Positions 18,313 through 25,428 of a stretch of DNA of 64,000 nucleotides are shown one piece after another. A model generated the notes under the pieces. That model was not told the DNA's origin. It saw only the letters and a list, made by a program, of their open reading frames with translations, and did not search any database. Within the stretch, counting starts at the first letter, position 1; each line of letters starts with the position of its first letter. The position numbers and the translations under genes are program-made. Location: contig JBMOMN010000048.1 of the NCBI GenBank assembly GCA_049324115.1, forward strand, positions 1 to 64,000, in the 5' to 3' direction. The stretch is from UBA5796 sp040752455. Lineage in GTDB: Bacteria > Chloroflexota > Anaerolineae > Anaerolineales > Villigracilaceae.

Positions 18313-18360
18313 CATTCTCCTTTGCAGCCCGGGGCCAGCGCCGACTGGTCCCGGGTTTGC
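18313..18360 (+). terminator. Terminator of paralogue D with CATTCTCCTTTGCA prefix
   Basis: CATTCTCCTTTGCA (18313-18326) leads into an imperfect stem of GCAGCCCGGGGCCA with TGGTCCCGGGTTTGC (18324-18360), followed by TTTAAGG. The layout matches the end of paralogue B, including the TTTGCTTTAAGGC tail. Confidence 0.7.
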
Positions 18361-18398
18361 TTTAAGGCGAGAGGGATATTGACAATTTGCATTTTTAT
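18357..18398 (+). promoter_or_regulatory. Possible Crp/Fnr-type promoter of the gene at 18498
   Basis: TTGCTTTAAGGCGA (18357-18370) resembles the box before the gene at 14307. The hexamer at the standard 22-base spacing is TTTTAT (18393-18398), a weak -10. This would leave a leader of about 95 bases. Confidence 0.35.
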
Positions 18399-18497
18399 AA
18401 AGTCTCCCGAAGAAAAAAGATGTAACATATAAAGTTGATAGCGTCCTTTTTGTGTTCCGGGCGCGCCTCTTCCACATTTTTTCACAAGGAGAATGCA

Positions 18498-19346
18498 ATG
18501 AAAGACACCTCTCGCACGATCAAAGCGGCCATTGCCGCGCTTACCGGGTTATTCCTGGTATTCTTCAATCCCGGACTGGTGGACGCCACCGTCAACAAAT
18601 TGCTCCTGGGATTGACCGAAAACGGTAGCGTGGCCATGGGTTCCGTCCCGGCGCTGCGCATGTACGTCAGTTCGTACTGGCGCGGCCTGGAAGTTATTGT
18701 CGGCGCTGCGCTGATTGCCATGGCCATCGCTTTTTATATGGGAAAAAAATGGGCCTTCCCCATCAGCATGGTCGCCCTGGCAATTGTGCCGGTCGGCAGT
18801 TTCTACACCGGCCTGCTTTTCATGGTCAAGACCAAGAGCCTGCCCCCGGCGTGGATCGCCTTCATCATTGGCCTGCTGGCTTTCTGGGCAATGCTTTTCC
18901 TTGAAAAGAAAGAGAAGCCGTGGGCGTTCTTCGTTCCGCTGACCATTTTAGGGATGATCGGCACCCAGGCGTTTGCCTTCGCCGAACACGGGCTGCGCGG
19001 CATCTTCCCCGACCTGACCGCTTCCGTCACCGACCCCACCATCGGCGTTTTGCGCTTTTCCGGTCCGATTATGGCGTTCCTCGTCCCCATCCTTCTGTTC
19101 TCCATCTGGGCTTTGTCAGCCGGGAAAGAATCCGGCTGGTGGGCCAGCCTGGTGGTTGGGTTCAGCATGGCCGTAGCGTCCTTCCCTGTCCATTTTGCCC
19201 GCCCGAAAGCCTCGATGGCGTTGCCCGGTACAGCGGAAGCGTCCATTTTCACCTCCACCTACTTCCTCGGCGGCGCGCTTGGTGTGATCCTGGTTGTTGT
19301 GATGCTGATTCCGTATTTCAAGAATCAGTTTGTGAGTCAGGAATAA
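18498..19346 (+). CDS. Multi-span membrane protein, paralogue E
   Basis: 282 residues from the ATG at 18498, preceded by AAGGAGAATGCA. About eight hydrophobic spans. It has the MGKKWAFPISMVAL loop, an AEHGLRG histidine/arginine segment and a C-terminal YFKNQF tail in the same positions as paralogues A-C. No enzyme motif. It probably belongs to the same expanded family. Function unknown. Confidence 0.78.
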   Translation: MKDTSRTIKAAIAALTGLFLVFFNPGLVDATVNKLLLGLTENGSVAMGSVPALRMYVSSYWRGLEVIVGAALIAMAIAFYMGKKWAFPISMVALAIVPVGSFYTGLLFMVKTKSLPPAWIAFIIGLLAFWAMLFLEKKEKPWAFFVPLTILGMIGTQAFAFAEHGLRGIFPDLTASVTDPTIGVLRFSGPIMAFLVPILLFSIWALSAGKESGWWASLVVGFSMAVASFPVHFARPKASMALPGTAEASIFTSTYFLGGALGVILVVVMLIPYFKNQFVSQE

Positions 19347-19467
19347 AAAACTCGCAGCAAAATCAATCGCGCCTGTGATGAGCGCAGCGTTGCGCGTTGA
19401 CTTGACGCTCCCGTCCACGCGGAGGATGTTGGAGGCGTGGAACGCGGCGGCGTAGCGGGAAGTTTCA

Positions 19468-19518
19468 GTACCGCAAGATTTATCTCGCGCATCACAGGCA
19501 ACATGAATGTTGCGGTAC
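19468..19518. repeat. GTACCGCAA-type multi-hairpin repeat
   Basis: Outer arms GTACCGCAA/TTGCGGTAC, with inner hairpins GCAAGAT-tt-ATCTCGC and GCAACAT-ga-ATGTTGC, a three-way-junction layout. It sits in the 343-base gap 19347-19689, which otherwise holds no gene I can support before the promoter at 19585. Confidence 0.8.
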
Positions 19519-19584
19519 TAGCCTGGAGCTGGGAAAACGCCCGAGAACGGCGCGCCCGCATCGAGGTCAAGCGTGAAGCGAATG

Positions 19585-19627
19585 TGTGACATACGTCACA
19601 GAAATTTGACAGTTTATATGCAACAAT
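19585..19627 (+). promoter_or_regulatory. Crp/Fnr-type promoter of the gene at 19690
   Basis: TGTGACATACGTCACA (19585-19600) satisfies both the local GAC-N4-GTC core and the Crp consensus TGTGA-N6-TCACA. AACAAT (19622-19627) stands at the standard 22-base distance from the 14-bp core. A TTGACA at 19606-19611 lies between them. Confidence 0.65.
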
Positions 19628-19689
19628 TCACACAACGACTCATTTCCTTTTGGGTTGTAAATGTCAAACCATTCAAAAAGGAGAATGCC

Positions 19690-20295
19690 ATGTTCACGCT
19701 CGACAATCTGTTCCTTCTGCTCACTGGCCTGCTGGCCGCGTACCTGTGCTGGTACTTCTGGAAGCGCTACGGCCTGAACAAAGCACTGCACAACATCTAC
19801 TATCTGATGGGGTTTGCAGTGCTTTTAGTTTCGGGACTGCTGTTGATCTTCCTCGGCCTCGACATCCTTGCTTCGCCCTACGTGCTGACCGTGGCCAGCC
19901 TGATCCCACTCGGCATCTCGATGGGATTGGCTGAGGAGTACTTCCCCTCCTGGAAGACGTACTTCAAGTGGTTCGCGGCGATTGGCTTTATCGCGATTGC
20001 CATCACCAGCATCGCGGGCATCGAGATCGGACGCAAGATTTCCGTGCCGCTCTTCCACGGCGTGGCGGGACTCGTGATCTTCGCGGGACCGTTCATCGCC
20101 AAGGGCGCGCCGAAGGGATTCTACTGGGTCGGCATCGGCGGACTGTTAATCGGACTCGGCGGCATCGCGCTGGCCTTCATCACGAACGGCTCGCAGTTGC
20201 TGTTCTTCAGCCCCGCGTTCGTGATGATGATCCTCACCCCCCTGCTCCTGCTCATGACAGGCGCGTTCACGCTCGGTTTCGCGAAAAAGGGATAG
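19690..20295 (+). CDS. Seven-span membrane protein, unknown
   Basis: 201 residues from the ATG at 19690, preceded by AAAAAGGAG. A frame open upstream to 19573 lacks a ribosome site. About six to seven hydrophobic spans. Histidines occur in KALHNIYYLMGF and LFHGVAGLVIF, which could ligate heme, but only two such residues are visible. No family recognised. Its own Crp/Fnr-type promoter and its position directly before the histidine-rich gene at 20492 suggest a shared pathway. Confidence 0.72.
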   Translation: MFTLDNLFLLLTGLLAAYLCWYFWKRYGLNKALHNIYYLMGFAVLLVSGLLLIFLGLDILASPYVLTVASLIPLGISMGLAEEYFPSWKTYFKWFAAIGFIAIAITSIAGIEIGRKISVPLFHGVAGLVIFAGPFIAKGAPKGFYWVGIGGLLIGLGGIALAFITNGSQLLFFSPAFVMMILTPLLLLMTGAFTLGFAKKG

Positions 20296-20305
20296 TTTCA
20301 AACCT

Positions 20306-20392
20306 GTACACGGATTACACGGACAAAATAGATTTACACGGATTTATAAAAATAATCCGTGCAACTCCGTCAAATCCGCGTAATCCGTGTAC
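20306..20392. repeat. Large inverted repeat, cacggattacacgga type
   Basis: GTACACGGATTACACGGA (starting 20306) is nearly complementary to TCCGCGTAATCCGTGTAC (ending 20392). A second inner stem is built from similar ATCCGTG units. It is non-coding and lies between the gene at 19690 and the next promoter. It may act as a weak terminator. Confidence 0.75.
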
Positions 20393-20410
20393 CGCTCTTC
20401 CCGCAATCAT

Positions 20411-20452
20411 TTGTCTTTTGTCAAAGACACGCAGCCTGATTTGTGATATTTT
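20411..20452 (+). promoter_or_regulatory. Crp/Fnr-type promoter of the 20492 operon
   Basis: TTGTCTTTTGTCAA (20411-20424) reads TTGACAAAAGACAA on the other strand, one mismatch from the box at 13199. After 22 bases stands TATTTT (20447-20452) preceded by TGA, an extended -10 identical to that of the gene at 11406. Confidence 0.65.
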
Positions 20453-20491
20453 TTACGCAGGCCGACATCAATCCATTTAGGAGTACCTCCT

Positions 20492-22027
20492 ATGCAATTC
20501 GTAAAAGACCGTTTCGATTATCTCTTCCGTTCCACGCGGGGATTAACCCTGGTCGCCATTGCGGTGGTTTCCGTCATCACGGCCATCTTTGGCACGCTCT
20601 CGGGACCGATGGTGGAATGGGGCATCAAGGACATCACCGTGCGCGTGCTGGGCATGAAACTGATTGAGGCAGATCGCGAGGGCCGCATCATCATGCTCTA
20701 TCACACGATAGCCATGACAATCACCGCCATCGAGGTCTATTTCATGACCGAGATGCTGCCGATGAAACGCCATGAGCAGACTATCATCAACGGCGTCATC
20801 ACTACAGGTTACCTGACCGCCGTCATCTTTGGCTTGCTCTTCGCCTACTGGGGTCACAACTTCTCCTTCCATGGGCTGTTTCTCGTCGGGCAGTCGCTGG
20901 TCTTCTTCGCGGGCATCCTGTTGACGGTGGCGCTCAACCCCTGGAAGAAGGAATACCTGCTGCCAGCGGATTCGCCCCACGCCCGCTCGAAAGGCGGCCT
21001 GGACCTGGAACGCGTGGCGTTCTTCGTCATGGCAATCGCCATGCTCATCTCCGCCACCTTCGGCGCGGTGACAGGTTCGTTCTGGGGCAACGGCCACGAG
21101 ACCTTCCTCGGCGAAGACCTGATCCGCGTCCCGCACAAGACCGAATTGCAGAAAGCCATCATCGGCCACCTGCACATCATGCTCACCCTGCTGGCTGTGG
21201 GCATCACGCTCATCGTCGGGCGCTGGGTCAAGTTCAAGGGCATCCTGCAAAAGATCGCCATGCCGCTGATGGTGATCGGCATCATCGGCACAACGGCGGG
21301 CGCGCTCTCGGTCGTCTGGCTGGAATGGGCGCATACCATCATTTACGTCGGCTCGACCTTCATCATGCTGGCGGCGCTGATGTACGTCATCTACGCCTGG
21401 GACATGCTCATCAAGGAAGGCACGGCGGGAATCAAAAAGCCCAACTTCTTCCAAAAGATGGGCGCGCTGCTCAGGGACCCGCTCAAGTTCGGCCCCGGCT
21501 GGCAGATGGTCTTCATGAACTTCACCGTCAGCGGCGTGGGCATCTTCCTGGCCGTCAAACTGGAGGAGATCTTCCGCGTCTGGCCGCATCGCGAAGAGCG
21601 CATCACCCTGACAGGACACTGGCATATTCTCTCTTCCCTCATTGCCACCATCATCCTGATGTACTTCGCCGACCTCTCCGGCATGAAAGGCAAAATCCGC
21701 CAGTGGTTCGGCTGGCTGATCATCATCCTCTCCGATATCGCCTTTGGTTCGGCCACCGTCTTCTCGATGAAACGCCTGTTCGTAGACGAGATCAACCAGC
21801 AGGGCATCGTCAATACCACCATGCTCCTCATAGATTTGGGGCTGGGCATCCTTCTCGTTGCATTGGCAATCTTCATGATCTGGAGGTTATACGACTTGTT
21901 CCAAAAGAAAGGTCATTGGTCCATGGAATATGCGGCGGAACGCCGCATCAACGCCGAGGCGGAACTGGCGGAACAGAAGCGCAAAGCCGAAGAACTCAAC
22001 GCCATCCTGAAGGAGGTGTCGAAATGA
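20492..22027 (+). CDS. Histidine-rich polytopic membrane protein, oxidase/NO-reductase-like
   Basis: 511 residues, about twelve hydrophobic spans and a charged C-terminal helix (about 485-511). Histidines sit at the start of spans in three similar blocks: LYHTIAM (H71), GHLHIML (H226, H228) and GHWHILS (H376, H378), with H122, H127 and H281 elsewhere. Each block follows a glycine-rich loop and a charged segment, suggesting an internal triplication. The H-x-H spans recall helix X of heme-copper oxidases and NorB, but I cannot find a His-His pair or helix-VI motif. Heme or copper binding is inference. The stop overlaps the next start (ATGA). Confidence 0.75.
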   Translation: MQFVKDRFDYLFRSTRGLTLVAIAVVSVITAIFGTLSGPMVEWGIKDITVRVLGMKLIEADREGRIIMLYHTIAMTITAIEVYFMTEMLPMKRHEQTIINGVITTGYLTAVIFGLLFAYWGHNFSFHGLFLVGQSLVFFAGILLTVALNPWKKEYLLPADSPHARSKGGLDLERVAFFVMAIAMLISATFGAVTGSFWGNGHETFLGEDLIRVPHKTELQKAIIGHLHIMLTLLAVGITLIVGRWVKFKGILQKIAMPLMVIGIIGTTAGALSVVWLEWAHTIIYVGSTFIMLAALMYVIYAWDMLIKEGTAGIKKPNFFQKMGALLRDPLKFGPGWQMVFMNFTVSGVGIFLAVKLEEIFRVWPHREERITLTGHWHILSSLIATIILMYFADLSGMKGKIRQWFGWLIIILSDIAFGSATVFSMKRLFVDEINQQGIVNTTMLLIDLGLGILLVALAIFMIWRLYDLFQKKGHWSMEYAAERRINAEAELAEQKRKAEELNAILKEVSK

Positions 22028-23043
22028 AACGGACACTCTTCTCCATGTCATTGCGAGGAGCGCAGCGACGAAGCACTCTCATCGCCAACGGGGGATTGCT
22101 TCGGACTATCGTCCTCGCAATGACATTAACCCTGCTCGCCGCCTGCGCCCCCGCTCCCAGCATCGGCGCCATCACGCCTCCTTTCGTGGACCCTGGAATT
22201 GATCCCGAATCCTGGGCCACTGTCCCCGCTGGCGAATTCCCCTACGGCCAGCACGACCATATCACCGCCGTGGACTACGACTACGAGATCATGGTCACCG
22301 ACGTGACCAACGACCAGTACGCCCGCTTCCTGAACGAAGCCCTTGCCGCTGGCTCGATCCGGATCGGCGAAGTGGAAGTGGAAGCCGGCGAACAGGTCTG
22401 GCACGAAACGGGCGTGTACGGCGCGTACCCTGGCGATCCCTTCGATGGCTATGAACACGAAGAGGAGATCAAGGCTGGCGATAAACTCTACGTCCCGACC
22501 ACGGCTGAAGGTCTGCGCCTGACCTTCGACGGCGCGCAATTTACCGCCATTCACGAATATAGCAATCACCCGATGACAATGGTCACCTGGTTCGGCGCGA
22601 ACGCCTACTGCCAATATTACGGCTGGCGTCTGCCGACCGAGATCGAATGGGAAAAAGCCGCGCGCGGCGCCGAACTGGTAAACGGTCATGGCCTGCCTTA
22701 TCCCTGGGGCGAACACATCGAACGCAACAACGCCAACTACTACTCGTCCTTCGACCTGTTCGAGAAGATGTTCGGCAAACTCGGCAACACCACGCCCGTC
22801 GGATTCTTCAATGGCAAAACCTACGACGGCTACGCCACCCTCGACTCCGCTTCGCCCTATGGTTTGTACGACATGGCAGGTAACGTCTGGCAATGGACGG
22901 GCGACGACTATCCCGACCAGCACTACCGTATGCTGCGCGGCGGCAGTTTCTACTCATACGAAGTTGACCTGCGCGTCTGGAAGAACAACTCGGCTGGACC
23001 GCAATATTACAGCCCCCAGGTCGGCTTCCGCTGCGTGCGATAA
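22024..23043 (+). CDS. NirV-like SUMF1-fold lipoprotein
   Basis: 339 residues, start coupled to the upstream gene. A lipobox LTLLAAC ends an unusually long signal region. The mature part is a formylglycine-generating-enzyme-type fold, with WRLPTEIEWEKAARG, YPWG, GLYDMAGNVWQW, LRGGSFYS and VGFRCVR in the right order. The two catalytic cysteines of true formylglycine enzymes are not evident. NirV, a relative, is co-transcribed with nitrite reductase nirK in Rhodobacter sphaeroides. The residues between MKRTLFS and LTLLAAC are encoded by an inserted palindromic repeat. Confidence 0.85.
   Translation: MKRTLFSMSLRGAQRRSTLIANGGLLRTIVLAMTLTLLAACAPAPSIGAITPPFVDPGIDPESWATVPAGEFPYGQHDHITAVDYDYEIMVTDVTNDQYARFLNEALAAGSIRIGEVEVEAGEQVWHETGVYGAYPGDPFDGYEHEEEIKAGDKLYVPTTAEGLRLTFDGAQFTAIHEYSNHPMTMVTWFGANAYCQYYGWRLPTEIEWEKAARGAELVNGHGLPYPWGEHIERNNANYYSSFDLFEKMFGKLGNTTPVGFFNGKTYDGYATLDSASPYGLYDMAGNVWQWTGDDYPDQHYRMLRGGSFYSYEVDLRVWKNNSAGPQYYSPQVGFRCVR
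22046..22125. repeat. Palindromic repeat inserted in a signal-peptide coding region
   Basis: TGTCATTGCGAGGA (22046-22059) and TCCTCGCAATGACA (22112-22125) are perfect inverted repeats. The roughly 80-bp unit is in frame inside the NirV-like gene. Related sequence with GAGATTGCTTCGTCG and CTCGCAATGACG is present at 25284-25382, outside any gene. Confidence 0.8.
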
Positions 23044-23049
23044 AATTGA

Positions 23050-23106
23050 GAGAGCAGAGAGTAGAGATCAGTGACTGTTCTCTACTCTCTGGTTATCTGC
23101 TCTCTA
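23050..23106. repeat. Inverted repeat AGAGAGCAGA/TCTGCTCTCT
   Basis: A long imperfect hairpin with arms AGAGAGCAGAGAGTAGAGA and its near complement lies between the NirV-like and prenyltransferase genes. It has no T-run. It may be a dispersed repeat or an mRNA stabiliser. Confidence 0.6.
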
Positions 23107-23122
23107 GCATTAGGAGTTCCCA

Positions 23123-24010
23123 ATGACCGCCGCCCAATCACCAATTACGACTTACCACTTACCAATTACCAAGAGGATCGGCCTCTACTGGAACCTTACC
23201 AAACCCCTCCAAACAGGCTTGCTGCTTGTAACAGGTTTGGCGGGCTACATGAGCGCGCGCTGTCCCGTCTTCAACATGGGGACGATCCTCGGCGCGGCCG
23301 GCAGTCTCTTCCTTGCCATAGCGGGGAGCACTGTGCTCAACATGTGGTGGGACCGCGACATTGACGCCAAAATGGGGCGCACCCAAAAGCGCGCCACATC
23401 CTCGGGATTGGTGAGCGAAAATGAAGTCCTGCGCGTCGGGTTGATCCTTTCGGTCATCGGCGTCGGCTGGGCAGCGGCGATGGACGCGCTCTATGGGCTG
23501 ATCGTCTTCGCGGGACTCTTCTTCGACGTGGTCGTTTACTCCATCTGGCTCAAACGCCGCACCGCCTGGAGCATCGTCTGGGGCGGCGTTTCAGGCGCCA
23601 TGCCCATCCTTGCGGGCCGCACCCTCGGCCTCGGCTGTGTGGATTGGATCGGCCTGACCCTCGCCCTCGGCATCCTCTTCTGGATCCCCACCCACACCCT
23701 CACCTTCAGCATGAAGTTCGCCAAAGACTACGCCGCGGCCTGCGTGCCCACTTTCCCCTCCACTTACGGTCTTGGTTTCACCCGCGCCACCATCGCTGTC
23801 TCATCCGTGCTGGCTGCGCTGGCCATGGGCATCTCCGCCTGGGGAATTGGCATGGCCGTCGGCTATCTCCGCATCCTGGCCGTGCTCTCCGCAGGGCTGT
23901 TGGTACTGGCCGCCATCAGCGTATTCAAACCCACCGAACGCCTCAACTTCGGATTGTTCAAATACGCATCGGTCTATATGCTCTCCTCGATGGTATTGAT
24001 GATGTTCTAA
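23123..24010 (+). CDS. CtaB-like prenyltransferase (heme O synthase type)
   Basis: 295 residues of UbiA superfamily with about eight to nine spans. The first aspartate motif NMWWDRDIDAKMGRT, the YSIWLKRRTAWSIVWGG loop and KDYAAACVPTFPSTYG resemble protoheme IX farnesyltransferase rather than quinone-pathway enzymes. Such enzymes make heme O for heme-copper oxidases. Together with the histidine-rich protein two genes upstream this hints at a heme-dependent membrane enzyme, but substrate specificity cannot be proved. AGGAG precedes the ATG. The first dozen residues derive from a low-complexity ccaattac-type stretch. Confidence 0.8.
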   Translation: MTAAQSPITTYHLPITKRIGLYWNLTKPLQTGLLLVTGLAGYMSARCPVFNMGTILGAAGSLFLAIAGSTVLNMWWDRDIDAKMGRTQKRATSSGLVSENEVLRVGLILSVIGVGWAAAMDALYGLIVFAGLFFDVVVYSIWLKRRTAWSIVWGGVSGAMPILAGRTLGLGCVDWIGLTLALGILFWIPTHTLTFSMKFAKDYAAACVPTFPSTYGLGFTRATIAVSSVLAALAMGISAWGIGMAVGYLRILAVLSAGLLVLAAISVFKPTERLNFGLFKYASVYMLSSMVLMMF

Positions 24011-24062
24011 AAGGCCGCGAGCGGGGAAAGCAACGGTCAAACCCCCACCCCGCAAGCCGTAA

Positions 24063-24124
24063 GATTTCGGAAGTCTTTCAAAAGTCTCCCAGACAGACGC
24101 TCATCACGGCAGACTTCCGAAATC
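24063..24124. repeat. REP-like palindrome upstream of the dehydrogenase gene
   Basis: GATTTCGGAAGTCT (24063-24076) and AGACTTCCGAAATC (24111-24124) are exact inverted repeats with AAAAGTCTCCCAGAC between them. Similar AACTTCGGAAGTCTTT sequence follows the same gene near 25207. Confidence 0.75.
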
Positions 24125-24257
24125 AGGGCCGGGCCGCTCCGGGACAGGTCAATTCACTCGGTCTGTTCCAGGCCTCGGAGTTCTTTCGCGTTAAGGTCTC
24201 GAAGAACCCCTCCCCAGTATCGCCATCCCCGCCCAAAAAGCGGGTAAAATTCAGCCC

Positions 24258-25199
24258 ATGCCCCCACACAAGATCCTCCTCACCGACGGCCTGGAAGAAA
24301 GCGGCCAGGCCATTCTCCGTGCGGAAGCGGACGTGACCGACCGCCCCGGCATCTCCCCCGAAGAACTGATCCAACTCATCCCCCCTTACCAGGCCCTGAT
24401 CGTGCGCGGCCGGACGAAGGTGACTGCCACCGTTATGGACGCCGCCCCCGCCCTGAAAGTGATTGGCCGCGCCGGCGTGGGCGTGGACAACATTGACCTG
24501 AGCGCCGCCCGTGCCCGCGCCATCGCCGTCGTCAACGCCCCCACCGCCACCTCCATCGCCGTCGCCGAGCTGACCTTCGGCCTGCTGCTCGCCACCGCGC
24601 GTGACCTGTCCCGGGCCGACGCCGGGATGAAACAGGGGGAGTGGCTCAAGAAATCCCTCGAAGGCGTCGAACTCTACGGCAAGACCCTGGGCATTATTGG
24701 ATTGGGGCGCATCGGCGTCGAGGTCGGCCTGCGGGCCAAAGCCTTCGGCATGAGCGTCATCGCCTACGACCCCCTCCTCGCCCAGGATGAGATCGTCCGC
24801 CGCGGCGCGCAGCCTGTCAGCCTCGAAGCCCTCTACGCCCTGGCCGACTTCATCTCCCTGCACCTGCCGCTCACCCCCGAGACGCGCGGCATGGTGGACG
24901 AATCGGCTTTGGCGCAGATGAAGCCCGGCGTGCGCCTGGTCTGCGCGGCACGCGGCGGCATCATAGACGAGGCGGCCCTGCTCGCGGCGCTGGAAACCGG
25001 TCAGGTGGCCGCGGCCGGCCTCGACGTCTACGCGGCCGAACCGCCCGGCCAAACGCCCCTCGTCGCCCATCCGCGCCTCGTCGCCACCCCGCACATCGGC
25101 GCCCAAACGGTCGAATCCCAAACCCGCGCCGCCGAAGACATCGCCGCCGAAGTCCTGTCTGCCCTCAACGGGCAACCGCTGAGGTGGAGGGTCGTTTAA
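24258..25199 (+). CDS. D-2-hydroxyacid dehydrogenase, SerA-like short form
   Basis: 313 residues with the two-domain D-2-hydroxyacid dehydrogenase fold: substrate-domain VRGRTKVT and GRAGVGVDNID, the NAD-binding loop GLGRIG near residues 149-154, AARGGIIDEAAL, LDVYAAEPP and the catalytic histidine in TPHIGAQT. The length matches phosphoglycerate dehydrogenases lacking C-terminal ACT domains, so the likely role is the first step of serine synthesis. Glyoxylate or hydroxypyruvate reduction is an alternative. REP-like palindromes flank it on both sides. Confidence 0.88.
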   Translation: MPPHKILLTDGLEESGQAILRAEADVTDRPGISPEELIQLIPPYQALIVRGRTKVTATVMDAAPALKVIGRAGVGVDNIDLSAARARAIAVVNAPTATSIAVAELTFGLLLATARDLSRADAGMKQGEWLKKSLEGVELYGKTLGIIGLGRIGVEVGLRAKAFGMSVIAYDPLLAQDEIVRRGAQPVSLEALYALADFISLHLPLTPETRGMVDESALAQMKPGVRLVCAARGGIIDEAALLAALETGQVAAAGLDVYAAEPPGQTPLVAHPRLVATPHIGAQTVESQTRAAEDIAAEVLSALNGQPLRWRVV

Positions 25200-25203
25200 T
25201 CGG

Positions 25204-25382
25204 AAAAACTTCGGAAGTCTTTCCGGGAGCCGTTCGACCGTAAAGACTCCGAAAAAAGATTTCCGAAGTTTCTTGCCAAACGGGAGATTGCTTCGTCGTC
25301 CTTCGACTGCGACGCCAAAAAGCGGGCGTCTCCGCTCCCCAAGAGAACGCTGGGACTTCGCAGGACGACTCGCAATGACGCT
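25204..25382. repeat. Two tandem dispersed repeats
   Basis: The left part (25204-25275) pairs CTTCGGAAGTCTTT with TTTCCGAAGT and resembles the element at 24063. The right part (25284-25382) runs from GAGATTGCTTCGTCG to CTCGCAATGACG and is the same family as the insert in the NirV-like gene. No gene is present here. Confidence 0.65.
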
Positions 25383-25428
25383 TTCAATCACCAATCCCCA
25401 ACCACCATTTACTTTATAAGGAGACCCC

